Positions 54,838-63,025 are shown, numbered from the stretch's first letter. The stretch is DNA of 64,000 bases from Paenibacillaceae bacterium (GCA_029256185.1 JAQSYI010000033.1:1-64000); one strand, 5' to 3'. Translations and numbers: made by a program. The notes: a model not told the origin generated them from the sequence alone.

Positions 54838-55305
54838 TTAAGCTCTGTCGGTGCCATTATGCTCCAGAGAATTCATGGTCAGTGTCAGCTGCTTAAGAAA
54901 GGCGCGCTCGCCGTGCAGCATGGCTGTTCGTTCATCCGCCTCCATATTCAGAAAGGCTGTCTCCTCCAGATGAAGCATATCCGCCAGGATGCCGTCGGCG
55001 TATTGCTGCCCGTCCGGTGTCAGCAGAATATATTTGCTGCGCTTGTCCCAAGGGGCCACCTTCTTGAAGATATAGCCCTTTCTCTCGAAGGCATCGAGAA
55101 TCGTATTGACAGTTTGCTTGGGGTAAAGCAGCTTTTCGCAAATAAAATGCTGGGTGCATTGCTCCGGATATTGATGAATGATTTGGAGCACGAACAGCGA
55201 GCTTGAAGTAAGCCCGTGCATTTTCGCCAGCTTCTCATAAACCTCCCCAATGCCGAAATAGACATCGTAATAGCCTCGGATCGCTTCCCTTATTTCGTCG
55301 CGCAT
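54838..55305 (-). CDS. MarR-family regulator
   Basis: 155 residues from the ATG at 55305 with GGAGG 8 nt upstream; longer in-frame starts would read through the promoter and are rejected. Winged-helix region with FICEKLLYPKQTVNTILDAF and a wing rich in basic residues (KRSKYILLTPDG). It should repress the exporter operon, of which it is the first gene, through the palindrome in its promoter, and be released by a small molecule. Confidence 0.92.
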   Translation of the reverse strand: MRDEIREAIRGYYDVYFGIGEVYEKLAKMHGLTSSSLFVLQIIHQYPEQCTQHFICEKLLYPKQTVNTILDAFERKGYIFKKVAPWDKRSKYILLTPDGQQYADGILADMLHLEETAFLNMEADERTAMLHGERAFLKQLTLTMNSLEHNGTDRA

Positions 55306-55329
55306 GCAAAAAACCTCCATAACAAGCGG

Positions 55330-55358
55330 ATTATAATAGTCCGTTTTCGGACTATTAA
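55330..55358 (-). promoter_or_regulatory. Promoter with embedded perfect palindrome (MarR operator)
   Basis: Minus strand: TTAATA (55358-55353), 17-bp spacer, TATAAT (55335-55330). The spacer is filled by the perfect palindrome TAATAGTCCG-TTTT-CGGACTATTA (55334-55357). This layout is typical of an autoregulated MarR repressor. The stretch 55359-55514 upstream shows nothing else. Confidence 0.8.
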
Positions 55359-55514
55359 TTAATTTAACATATTTATAGGCTTTTGTCACGGGGAGAATGT
55401 ACACAAAACAGCCCCTGCGTCTTCCCTCCATAAGGAGAAGGATAAACAAAGGGGCTGACTTATAATATATGCAGATGATCAAATCTTGCATCTCCCGCAG
55501 CGCAGCATCCGCAA

Positions 55515-56051
55515 TTACCTGCCGTAAGGCCGCTTGGACCTCGGCGGTCCGAGAATCTCGGACCAGACAACGGCGCGGGCCATCTCTTCTGCCGCTGTAT
55601 CAAGGGAGAATGCGGCCGGAGCCGGAGCTTCCGGAGAGCCTGGCGCTTTGGCCGCAAGGGGCAGACCGCTCCCTCTGGCCTTATGCGTTAGGGCTGCTGT
55701 AGCGGTTATAGGGGCCGCAGCTGCCGCAGGCTTCCGCGCCGCTTCCGCCTCCCTTGCCTGCTGGCGCTCCATGCGCTCCCTCTCTCGCGCCGCGGCCCGC
55801 TCTTCCTCCCATTGCCGGGACATATTCTCCCGTTCCAGACGTTCCGCATCCCTGCGGGCTTCTTCTCTGGAAAGGGCCGAAGGCCGGGGCTGGGGAGGCT
55901 TGCGCTCCCCGGGTCCGCCCCCGAAGGTGGGCATGGGCCGGACTGGCTTGACGGGAGCTTTGCCCACAGTACCCTGTCCTTGCTTGGACTTGCCCAGCAG
56001 GGGAAGCACGATAGTAAGCAAAATAAGGATTACACCGAATAACGATCCCAT
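55515..56051 (-). CDS. Hypothetical membrane-anchored protein next to floA
   Basis: The 178-residue protein has one N-terminal membrane helix (MGSLFGVILILLTIVLPLLG), a Pro-rich linker, a charged Arg/Glu-rich coiled coil (about 60-105), an Ala-rich stretch, and a conserved-looking tail EMARAVVWSEILGPPRSKRP. I do not recognise a domain. It starts with a good GGAGGTGAGG site. Position after floA suggests a membrane-microdomain partner; this is inference. Confidence 0.7.
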   Translation of the reverse strand: MGSLFGVILILLTIVLPLLGKSKQGQGTVGKAPVKPVRPMPTFGGGPGERKPPQPRPSALSREEARRDAERLERENMSRQWEEERAAARERERMERQQAREAEAARKPAAAAAPITATAALTHKARGSGLPLAAKAPGSPEAPAPAAFSLDTAAEEMARAVVWSEILGPPRSKRPYGR

Positions 56052-56082
56052 CTTCAGACCTCACCTCCTGAACGTTTTTAAG

Positions 56083-56119
56083 TTCGTCGCAGTCTCTTAG
56101 GACGTGTCTGACAACTCGC
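56083..56119. repeat. Two repeat ends side by side at right border of the island
   Basis: TTCGTCGCAGTCTCTTA (56083-56099) is an exact inverted copy of 3967-3983 (17 bp). It adjoins TAGGACGTGTCTGACAACTC (56098 onward), which resembles the MITE terminal repeat TAGGGCGTGTCTGAAAACTC. The full MITE interior is absent. Confidence 0.6.
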
Positions 56120-56156
56120 TATGAGGCTTCCAGTAGTCTCTCAAACTCCTGCAGCA

Positions 56157-57143
56157 TTATTCCTGATCCGGCTTGGCTGGATCATTCACCTTGCCGATGG
56201 AGCTTCTCATCTGGGTATCGGCATCGATATTCTTGAGATTCATGTAGTCCATCACACCCAGCTTGCCGGTGCGCAGAGCATCGGACATGGCCAATGGAAC
56301 CTGGGATTCGGATTCCACCACCAGCGCCCGCATCTCCACCACCTTGGCCTTCATCTCCTGCTCTTGGGCAACCGCCATTGCCCGGCGCTCCTCCGCCTTG
56401 GCCTGGGCGATCCGCTTGTCGGCCTCTGCCTGCTCCGTCTGGAGATACGCGCCGATGTTCTTGCCGATATCCACATCGGCAATATCGATGGAGAGAATCT
56501 CGAAAGCTGTGCCCGCATCCAATCCCTTGCTCAACACCGTACGGGAGATGGAATCCGGATTCTCCAGCACGTTCTTATGGGAGTCGGAGGAACCTACCGT
56601 GGTAACGATCCCTTCTCCTACCCGCGCGATAATCGTTTCTTCCCCGGCTCCCCCTACCAGCCGGTCGATGTTGGCTCTAACCGTCACCTTGGCCTTAACC
56701 TTCACTTCAATGCCGTCTCTTGCAACTGCCGCAACAATAGGAGTTTCAATGACCCGGGGATTAACGCTCATCTGCACGGCCTGCAATACGTCCCGGCCCG
56801 CCAGGTCGATAGCCGCAGCCCGTTCGAAGCCAAGGGGAATGTTGGCGCGCTGGGCGGCAATCAGGGCATTGACTACTCTATCCACATTGCCCCCTGCCAA
56901 AAAGTGACTTTCCAGATGGTTGATATTCAGTCCAAGCCCTGCCTTGGTAGCCTTGATCAGCGGATTGACGATCCGGCTGGGGATAACCCGCCGCAGCCGC
57001 ATGGCCACCAGTGTGAAGATGCCTACCTTGACCCCCGAAGCCAATGCCGAAATCCACAGCATAAACGGAAAAAAGCTGAAAAACACCGAAAGCACCACGA
57101 TCGCAAGCGCGATCAAAATCAATGTCGTTATCATCGGATCCAT
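56157..57143 (-). CDS. floA: Flotillin-like protein FloA (YqfA)
   Basis: 328 residues from the ATG at 57143 (GGGAGG upstream). Two close hydrophobic hairpin segments at the N-terminus, an SPFH/band-7-like central domain (ERAAAIDLAGRDVLQAVQMSVNP) and a Glu/Ala-rich helical region (EQAEADKRIAQAKAEERRAMA). FloA organises membrane microdomains. It lies 24 bp after the NfeD gene, its usual partner. Confidence 0.95.
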   Translation of the reverse strand: MDPMITTLILIALAIVVLSVFFSFFPFMLWISALASGVKVGIFTLVAMRLRRVIPSRIVNPLIKATKAGLGLNINHLESHFLAGGNVDRVVNALIAAQRANIPLGFERAAAIDLAGRDVLQAVQMSVNPRVIETPIVAAVARDGIEVKVKAKVTVRANIDRLVGGAGEETIIARVGEGIVTTVGSSDSHKNVLENPDSISRTVLSKGLDAGTAFEILSIDIADVDIGKNIGAYLQTEQAEADKRIAQAKAEERRAMAVAQEQEMKAKVVEMRALVVESESQVPLAMSDALRTGKLGVMDYMNLKNIDADTQMRSSIGKVNDPAKPDQE

Positions 57144-57167
57144 ATTGTTGCCTCCCACCTGATAAAA

Positions 57168-58544
57168 TTAGTTGACTTCTGTCTGCTCTTCACGCACTAC
57201 GACTCTTGTGCCTTCCACCTGTATCACCGTAATCCGGCTTCCCTGGGCAATAAATTCGCCCGAGGTCACCACATCGATCCGCTGGCCGTTGATGACGGCA
57301 GTACCCGCCGGACGCAGCGTCGTCAGGGCGCTGCCGGTCTGCCCCAGCAGATGGTCCATCACGGGCTGGGACACAAACCCCAGTTCGCTCTTCAGTTCAT
57401 CCTTAAGAATGAACTTGTTCCATATGCCGCGGCGGCGGAGCAGATAGATGACAATCCCGGTCACCACCAGCGCCATGGCAAAGCCCAATCCCAGGGACGC
57501 CGCCATATCCGAGGAATCATACGCCGCCATGATCACACCGCTGACCAGACTGATAATTCCAAGTATGGCCCATATCCCAAAGCCTGGTACGAACACCTCG
57601 ATGACCAGCAGCACAATGCCGATGACAAACAGCACCACATCCTCCACCCCCGCAAATCCGGCTACAAAATGGCCGAAGAAATACAGCGCGAAGCTGCCCA
57701 CTCCCACAATGCCCGGAATTCCGAAGCCCGGCACGAACAGCTCAATGGCAATGCCCGCCAGACCCAGCACGAAGAGCAGCGTGGTCGTATAAGGATGAAC
57801 CAGCAGCCGGGCCAGCTTCTCAGCAAAGGAAGGATTGAATTGCTCCACCTGCGCGCCTTCCAATCCAAGCGCTTTCAAAACCTCGTCATGAGTCTGGAGC
57901 AACCCGTTCGCATAGCCCACCTTCAGAGCCTCCTCCGAGGTAAGGGAAACCAGCTCGCCCTTGCCATAAGTCCGGTTCAACTCGGTTACCGTCAGCTCCC
58001 GGTTCTTGTTGACCATGCCTTCGGCGATCTCCGGGTTGCGTCCGTACAGCTCGGCGGCAGAGCGCATTTCGCTTGCCCACATGGCAATAACCTTGGCGCT
58101 ATCCACCTCTTGCCCGCTTCCATCCACTACAGCCGCCGCGCCGATGGTACTGCCCGGCTTCATGTAGATGCGGTTGGCATTGAGGGCGATATAGCTGCCC
58201 GCCGAAATCGCCTTGTTGCGGATGAACGCTGCAGTCGGCACGCTGCTGTTGGCAATCAGCTCGCCGATGGACAGCGCCGAGTCCACTCTGCCCCCCAATG
58301 TATCCAGATCCAGTATAACATAATCTGCCTGATGCTTCTCCGCATCCTCATAGGCCCGCTCCAAAAAACTGTACAGCCCGCTCTCGATGGTCTGGTGAGC
58401 AGGGACGACATACACCAGCTTGCTGCCGTTCTGCCCCGTGCCTGCCGGACTCCCTTCTTCTGCCGCGGCCAGACCGGCGGGCAGCACAAATAGGAGCGCA
58501 AGAACTGTTAACCAGAACGACCGTATTAAAGACCGCGTTCTCAT
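57168..58544 (-). CDS. NfeD-family membrane protein (YqeZ)
   Basis: The 458-residue protein has a signal peptide, a ClpP-like serine protease domain (about 30-230) with D/S-type residues (AGSYIALNANRIYM), five membrane helices (about 240-390) and a C-terminal OB-fold (about 395-458). NfeD proteins work with flotillins; whether this copy is an active protease is not clear. Starts with a GGAGGGAGG site. A terminator separates it from yqeY. Confidence 0.93.
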   Translation of the reverse strand: MRTRSLIRSFWLTVLALLFVLPAGLAAAEEGSPAGTGQNGSKLVYVVPAHQTIESGLYSFLERAYEDAEKHQADYVILDLDTLGGRVDSALSIGELIANSSVPTAAFIRNKAISAGSYIALNANRIYMKPGSTIGAAAVVDGSGQEVDSAKVIAMWASEMRSAAELYGRNPEIAEGMVNKNRELTVTELNRTYGKGELVSLTSEEALKVGYANGLLQTHDEVLKALGLEGAQVEQFNPSFAEKLARLLVHPYTTTLLFVLGLAGIAIELFVPGFGIPGIVGVGSFALYFFGHFVAGFAGVEDVVLFVIGIVLLVIEVFVPGFGIWAILGIISLVSGVIMAAYDSSDMAASLGLGFAMALVVTGIVIYLLRRRGIWNKFILKDELKSELGFVSQPVMDHLLGQTGSALTTLRPAGTAVINGQRIDVVTSGEFIAQGSRITVIQVEGTRVVVREEQTEVN

Positions 58545-58605
58545 CTAAACATCCTCCCTCCTTACACTTATCACGTACTACGTAAATATAGTCCTTTCGT
58601 TTCAT

Positions 58606-58657
58606 GAAAAAAACAAAAAACCAAGAACACTCCGGTCACGATGAACCGGAGTGTTCC
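58606..58657 (-). terminator. Terminator of the rpsU-yqeY operon
   Basis: GAACACTCCGGT (58625-58636) and ACCGGAGTGTTC (58645-58656) form a perfect 12-bp stem, followed on the minus strand by TTGGTTTTTTG. Confidence 0.95.
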
Positions 58658-58677
58658 TGGTTGTGGCGGTTGGCTTG

Positions 58678-59121
58678 CTACGCCAAGGATTGCTGCACAA
58701 TCTGATTGACAAGCTTGCCATCGGCGAGCCCCTTAACCTTGGGCATTAAAGCTCCCATTACCTTGCCTATATCCGCCTTTGAGGAAGCACCGACTTCTTG
58801 GATGGTCTGTTGTACAATCACTTTGACTTCATCTTCACTCAGTTGCCGCGGCATATATTCAGCAAGAATAGTAAGCTCCTGCTTCAGTTGGTCTGCCAGA
58901 TCCTGCCGGCCTGCCTTCTCGAATTCATGGAGGGAATCTCTACGCTGCTTGATCTCACGATTCAGAACGTCAAGGACTTCTTGGTCATCCAGGGTTTTCC
59001 GTTGATCGATTTCTATATTCTTAATCGACGAACGAACCATTCGGATTACGGAAAGCCTGAATTTATCCTGGCTCCTCATCGCCTGCTTCATATCTTCGTT
59101 CAATCGGTCGTTTAGGTTCAT
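58678..59121 (-). CDS. yqeY: GatB/YqeY domain protein
   Basis: The 147-residue all-helical protein matches YqeY (start MNLNDRLNEDMKQAMRSQDK; motif GQVMGALMPK-like GKVMGALMPKVKGLADGK). It resembles the tRNA-binding tail of GatB; function unknown. AGGAGG precedes the ATG. Immediately downstream of rpsU (12-bp gap) as in Bacillus. Confidence 0.95.
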   Translation of the reverse strand: MNLNDRLNEDMKQAMRSQDKFRLSVIRMVRSSIKNIEIDQRKTLDDQEVLDVLNREIKQRRDSLHEFEKAGRQDLADQLKQELTILAEYMPRQLSEDEVKVIVQQTIQEVGASSKADIGKVMGALMPKVKGLADGKLVNQIVQQSLA

Positions 59122-59133
59122 GAGTAAGGCCTC

Positions 59134-59307
59134 CTAGAACTTCCGCTTGCGAGCAGCCTCGGACTTAAGCTTGCGCTTAACGCTAGGCTTTTCATAGTGC
59201 TTACGTTTTTTAACCTCCGCCAACACGCCGTCCTTCGCGATGGATTTCTTAAAGCGGCGAAGTGCTGCATCGATTGTTTCATTTTTGCGTACTCGAGTTT
59301 CTGACAC
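59134..59307 (-). CDS. rpsU: 30S ribosomal protein S21
   Basis: A 57-residue protein starting at GTG (59307): SETRVRKNETIDAALRRFKK, ending with a basic tail KSEAARKRKF. Ribosome site GGAGGGAAAT lies upstream. S21 joins the 30S platform late and aids initiation. Length and composition are typical. It opens the rpsU-yqeY operon. Confidence 0.96.
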   Translation of the reverse strand: MSETRVRKNETIDAALRRFKKSIAKDGVLAEVKKRKHYEKPSVKRKLKSEAARKRKF

Positions 59308-59364
59308 CAGATTTCCCTCCCTCCGAACAGACCGTGTCCAAAAAACAGACGGTTATCAAACTAC

Positions 59365-59394
59365 ATTATATGTTATAGGTTAATCCAGTGTCAA
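59365..59394 (-). promoter_or_regulatory. Promoter of rpsU-yqeY
   Basis: Minus strand: TTGACA (59394-59389), 18-bp spacer, TATAAT (59370-59365), both boxes perfect. Matches the strong expression expected for a ribosomal protein gene. Confidence 0.88.
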
Positions 59395-59432
59395 CCGCAC
59401 ATGCAAAATATCGCCCAAGCAATCTTTCCTGA

Positions 59433-59780
59433 TCAGTCGCGCTTATTCAACGGACCCAGTTTTTCCCCGCCAAGCAGATGGTAATGAATGTGATATACCA
59501 CTTGTCCGCCATTGCTGCCGCAATTATTGACCAGACGGAATCCGGATTCGGCGACACCCAGTTCATTGGCAATGATCTGGGCCGCCTGGTGAATCTCCCC
59601 AATCAGATGCAGATCCTCGGGAGCCACATCGTTTGCAGTCGGTATATGCTTCTTGGGAATAATAAGCACGTGCACAGGCGCAGCAGGCTCAATATCATGA
59701 AAGGCAACCACATGCTCATTCTCATAAACCTTTTTGGAAGGAATTTGTCCCTCGACAATTTTGCAGAAAATGCAGTCCAT
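59433..59780 (-). CDS. hit: HIT family nucleotide hydrolase (HinT type)
   Basis: The 115-residue protein has CxxC (C4, C7) at the N-terminus and the histidine triad HIHYHLL near the C-terminus. HinT-type enzymes hydrolyse AMP-amidates. GGAGG site before the ATG. It sits just upstream of rpsU; its gene ends 38 bp before the rpsU promoter. Confidence 0.95.
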   Translation of the reverse strand: MDCIFCKIVEGQIPSKKVYENEHVVAFHDIEPAAPVHVLIIPKKHIPTANDVAPEDLHLIGEIHQAAQIIANELGVAESGFRLVNNCGSNGGQVVYHIHYHLLGGEKLGPLNKRD

Positions 59781-59873
59781 CTTGTTTTACCTCCATCAAT
59801 TTGTCAGGATTCCTTCATCATACCAAAATTATCCCATAAAGTGGAGGCCTGTCCTCTCTCGATAACTGAAATC

Positions 59874-59915
59874 AGGATAGAGCAGCCCTTATGTTAGGAA
59901 TGGCTGCTCTATCCT
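59874..59915 (-). terminator. Terminator of the LSm-like gene
   Basis: AGGATAGAGCAGCC (59874-59887) and GGCTGCTCTATCCT (59902-59915) form a perfect 14-bp stem. The T-run after it is weak (TGATTT). Confidence 0.65.
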
Positions 59916-59942
59916 TCTCCAAACAACAGTGCACGCTGCGTC

Positions 59943-60227
59943 TTAGATATACCAGTAAGGCAGCAGCGACAACGCGGCCAGCCCGAACAAAGGCAGAGCG
60001 AATCTGCGGAAGCGGGGACCAAAGCCGAACGGGCCGCCCCAGCCCGGGTACGGAAAATAGCGGGCCTGCTCTTCCCCATCCCCGCTGCGGCCGGGACAGG
60101 CAATGTATACATGCTCATTATCCAGCTTCTCAATAACTCCTTCGTATACAGCACCGTCATGCATTTGAATCCGCACAAATTTGTTCATATGTGTCTGGCA
60201 CAGCGCGTAAGCCTCATGTGTCTGCAT
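59943..60227 (-). CDS. Small LSm/SH3-like membrane protein, function unknown
   Basis: The 94-residue protein starts with GGGAGGGAAG before the ATG. Residues 13-45 (KFVRIQMHDGAVYEGVIEKL) look like an LSm/SH3-type small beta-barrel strand pair. It is followed by a Gly/Pro/Phe-rich stretch and a C-terminal hydrophobic segment ending LLPYWYI. I do not recognise a named family. Its pattern is common among small spore or envelope proteins of Bacillales, but that is a weak inference. Confidence 0.55.
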   Translation of the reverse strand: MQTHEAYALCQTHMNKFVRIQMHDGAVYEGVIEKLDNEHVYIACPGRSGDGEEQARYFPYPGWGGPFGFGPRFRRFALPLFGLAALSLLPYWYI

Positions 60228-60323
60228 TATGCTTCCCTCCCATTTACCACCATGATATGCGCCCTGTTTCTTCCAGGCTCCCGCCTTGCCAAAAATAGGC
60301 GGTTGCCCAATTCGGGGGATAAT

Positions 60324-60338
60324 TAGACTGATAGTCTA
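60324..60338. promoter_or_regulatory. Palindromic operator candidate for the TetR protein
   Basis: TAGACT-GAT-AGTCTA is a perfect inverted repeat. It lies 80 bp upstream of the TetR start, where autoregulation would be expected. A GATAAT -10 candidate overlaps its left side (60318-60323), but no good -35 was found. Confidence 0.55.
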
Positions 60339-60417
60339 TTTTCGACTGGACGGCCAGGGAATGGCGTTTTATAATAAAGACAGCAAACTGCTGACAGGTG
60401 TGATCACTATTTCGTAC

Positions 60418-62349
60418 ATGAGGGAAACCACACGAAAGAAGCGGGACCAAGTCATAGAAACCGCCCTGAAGATGTTTATGGAAAAAGGTTATGAGAATGT
60501 GTCCGTAGATGAGATCATTGCAGCCACAAGAACCTCCAAGGGCACCTTTTACCATTACTTCAAAGGAAAAGATGAAATATTGGAGGAAGTCGGCAACCGC
60601 CAGACCAAGTTGATTCAGGCATGGGCTGAATGGCCGGTGTCCAGAGTCTCCTCTCTGGAGGGGCATATCAACCGGCTGTTCACGGATCTCGCCGACAGCA
60701 TCGTCAAGTACCGGCTGCTGGTTCGCTCGCTCACTTCCATTACCCTGCAAGGGGAATCGGCGCTGACCTTGCTTGCGCCCTTTGATCTGCTTGGCAAGCA
60801 TCTGCTGGTCTGGCTGCCCGACCCCCGCAAGGTGGATCTGCTTGTCACAACCTATGTCGGCACTTTGTTCAGATGGTGCGTTCAAAGCAATACCGAGCTT
60901 CTGCCCATGCTTCACTATAATCTGGCGCTGGCATGGACCGGATTGCGCAACGGGCATAGTCTGGGCCCGGATGAATTGCAGCTCGCCCCATCCGCAGATT
61001 ATCTGCTTCATGCTAAAAACAGGGAGGAACCGAAAATGAGAGTTGCTATTATCGGAGGAGGGTTGGCCGGACTGACTGCCGCTGCTTACCTTTCGGAGGC
61101 GGAAAATGTAGAAGGCATACTGTTCGAGCGCAGTCCCCAACTTGGGGGCCGGGCTTTCACTTACGAGAAGGAAGGCTTCACCCTTAATTACGGAGCACAC
61201 GCGGTTTACGGAATTGACCGCCATAACCTGACGACTATGGAGAAGGAGCTGAATATGTCCTTCAGCAGCAAGCAGGTGGATAAGCGCCGCGTTGTCTATT
61301 CCAAGAACGGCCAACTGACTCCTGCTCCGCTGGATTTCGTCAATATAGTGAAGACCGACCTGCTGACCGCCATTCAGAAGGTACGGTTTGTGGGCGAGGT
61401 AGCCGCCATCATGGCGCAGTTGCACAACATCAAGAACTATGCCACTCTGGGCGACTATCTGGACCAATCCGATGCCGATGACGATATCAAGGAGCTGTGG
61501 GAGCATCTGGTCTGCTCCAACTTCTTCGTCTCCCCTGAGGATGCACGCAAGGTAACGGGGACAGTTGTGGGCGAATATTACCACAATCTGTTTCTCTCCA
61601 GCCGTCCGGTTAACTATGTGATCGGAAGCTGGGCGGTCATCACCAATCAATTGCTGCAGAGGATTACGGATTCGGGACGCTGGGAGGTAGCCTTGCAGGA
61701 GGCGGCTGACAACATCCGTTACGAGAACCGTAAATTCTTCATCAAGACCAAGAAGCGGGAGGAAGCCTTCGATAAGGTGGTATTCGCCATGCCGGTCCAG
61801 CAGGTGGTCAAACTGCTCCGCGGCACCGCATGGGAACCGTTCCTGGAGAAATACCAGGACAGCAAGCCTACGGAGGTGATGGTCTACGATATCGGGTTAA
61901 GCCATGTGGTAGCCCGTCCCTTCAGCTACATCAGCGATATGGATGAGAAGATGTTCATTACCGATGTTTCGGCTACCGACCATACACTTGTACCGGAGCA
62001 TGGACAGCTTCTCCAGGGTGTAGCCTACCTGAACGACGATTTCGAAAGCGACCAGACCCGCAAGCTCTACCTGGACCAGAAGCAAGCCGCTATGGAAGCT
62101 CTCTTCGACAAGCATTATCCGGGCTGGCAGGATGCCTTGACCGTGAAGCGGGTATCCAAGAAAGCCATGGTCTCCAGCGTCAAGAATATCGACGGCAATG
62201 AGCTATTGCCCAACCGTATTGAGAACGTGCCCTTCTACTTCTGCGGCGACGGCTGCATCGGCAAGGGCGAGTTGGCGGAACGTTCCTTCTCCAGCGCACG
62301 CAATATTTCCCGCATGATTCTGGAGGAAGCAGCCGCTTTGGTCAAATAA
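60418..62349 (+). CDS. TetR regulator fused in frame to FAD-dependent oxidoreductase
   Basis: One uninterrupted frame. Residues 1-200 from the ATG at 60418 are a TetR protein (helix-turn-helix SVDEIIAATRTSKGTFYHYF). From about 207 the chain is a phytoene-desaturase/amine-oxidase-like flavoprotein with Rossmann motif GGGLAGLTAA, LGGRAFT and a C-terminal FAD motif FYFCGDG. A second start at 61036, with AGGGAGG 8 nt before it, would yield the 437-residue oxidoreductase alone. So the region may be two genes that lost the stop between them, expressed as a fusion, or both. The substrate is unknown. An upstream ATG at 60361 is also in frame. Confidence 0.8.
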   Translation: MRETTRKKRDQVIETALKMFMEKGYENVSVDEIIAATRTSKGTFYHYFKGKDEILEEVGNRQTKLIQAWAEWPVSRVSSLEGHINRLFTDLADSIVKYRLLVRSLTSITLQGESALTLLAPFDLLGKHLLVWLPDPRKVDLLVTTYVGTLFRWCVQSNTELLPMLHYNLALAWTGLRNGHSLGPDELQLAPSADYLLHAKNREEPKMRVAIIGGGLAGLTAAAYLSEAENVEGILFERSPQLGGRAFTYEKEGFTLNYGAHAVYGIDRHNLTTMEKELNMSFSSKQVDKRRVVYSKNGQLTPAPLDFVNIVKTDLLTAIQKVRFVGEVAAIMAQLHNIKNYATLGDYLDQSDADDDIKELWEHLVCSNFFVSPEDARKVTGTVVGEYYHNLFLSSRPVNYVIGSWAVITNQLLQRITDSGRWEVALQEAADNIRYENRKFFIKTKKREEAFDKVVFAMPVQQVVKLLRGTAWEPFLEKYQDSKPTEVMVYDIGLSHVVARPFSYISDMDEKMFITDVSATDHTLVPEHGQLLQGVAYLNDDFESDQTRKLYLDQKQAAMEALFDKHYPGWQDALTVKRVSKKAMVSSVKNIDGNELLPNRIENVPFYFCGDGCIGKGELAERSFSSARNISRMILEEAAALVK

Positions 62350-62382
62350 ACGGCTTGCGGATGTGATAAGCAAGCAACTTGC

Positions 62383-62418
62383 AGTCCCCCGGTGCAGTCG
62401 TGCTGGGGGACTTTCCTT
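62383..62418 (+). terminator. Terminator after the oxidoreductase gene
   Basis: AGTCCCCC (62383-62390) pairs with GGGGGACT (62405-62412), followed by TTTCCTT. Confidence 0.75.
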
Positions 62419-62459
62419 CCTGTATATGCAGAGCGTCTGCTTACCGTTGCGTACGATAT

Positions 62460-62596
62460 GGTGCGGTGTAGTGCGGTATATGCTGTATAGTGCGGTATAT
62501 GCGGTATATGCTGTATAGTGCGGTATATGCGGTATATGCGGTATATGCGGTATATGCGGTATATGCGGTATAGTGCGGTATAGTGCGGTATAGTGG
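62460..62596 (+). repeat. Short tandem repeat array, 9/10-bp units
   Basis: About 14 units mixing GCGGTATAT (9 bp), GCTGTATAGT and GCGGTATAGT (10 bp). Low-complexity, no spacers, so not CRISPR. The 9-bp units keep frame and create an artificial Tyr-Arg-Ile frame on the minus strand. Confidence 0.9.
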
Positions 62597-62640
62597 CACT
62601 TACGCGGGTCGCAAGACTTGCTCCTTGGCTATGCGGACTT

Positions 62641-62711
62641 CTGTATGAAATTTCGAATACAATGAGGGGCATCCACCGGGAAAAGAGGAATTATGTATAA
62701 AATTTCGTACA
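62641..62711 (+). repeat. Pair of TGTAT-AAATTTCG-TACA motifs
   Basis: CTGTATGAAATTTCGAATAC (62641) and TGTATAAAATTTCGTACA (62694-62711) are similar palindrome-like blocks about 53 bp apart; a fragment GCGTACAGAAG recurs near 62745. Dispersed short repeats, function unknown. Confidence 0.55.
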
Positions 62712-62827
62712 GAATCGCTGCTTTTCCGACGTTGCCCCGAATTGTGCGTACAGAAGGGGCAGCTACCCCTGGAATGAGCAGCCTGCACTCCGCGCCTCAC
62801 GTCTTTTTCATAGCAAGGACTTCGAGC

Positions 62828-63025
62828 TTAACGGAAATTTTTTCCGCTAAACTCTGTAGAATGCTCTGTTGGCTCTCACATAACGGAAATTTTTTCCGTT
62901 ATCCCCCAGTTAACACCCGAAAAAAAGGGGGGGGTCTGCCTTTTTGGCGAGATTAACGGAAATTTTTTCCGTTAATTTCTTCGGATTACGGAATAATCGC
63001 CCTATAGCGGAAATTTCTTCCATTA
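62828..63025. repeat. Four copies of a TTAACGGAAATTTTTTCCGTTAA palindrome family
   Basis: Copies at 62828-62850, 62880-62902, 62952-62976 and 63005-63025. Each has arms AACGGAAA and TTTCCGTT around TTTT or TTC; two copies are perfect, two carry arm changes. Spacings are about 52, 72 and 53 bp. No gene is present in 62712-63198. Confidence 0.85.

Noticed and set aside
54825..54857. Earlier start of the first exporter subunit
   Set aside because: It would overlap the MarR stop and lies before a strong GGAGGAGCAGGGA site that points to 54824.
56121..58493. 790-residue plus-strand open frame opposite floA and nfeD
   Set aside because: Both opposing genes are well conserved families; the antisense translation is His/Arg-rich and domain-free.
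60244..61650. 468-residue minus-strand frame opposite the TetR/oxidoreductase gene
   Set aside because: Shadow of the sense gene, whose HTH and FAD motifs are clear.
62235..62672. Minus-strand frame with Tyr-Arg-Ile repeats
   Set aside because: Produced by 9-bp tandem repeats; it overlaps the end of a real gene and has no plausible start.
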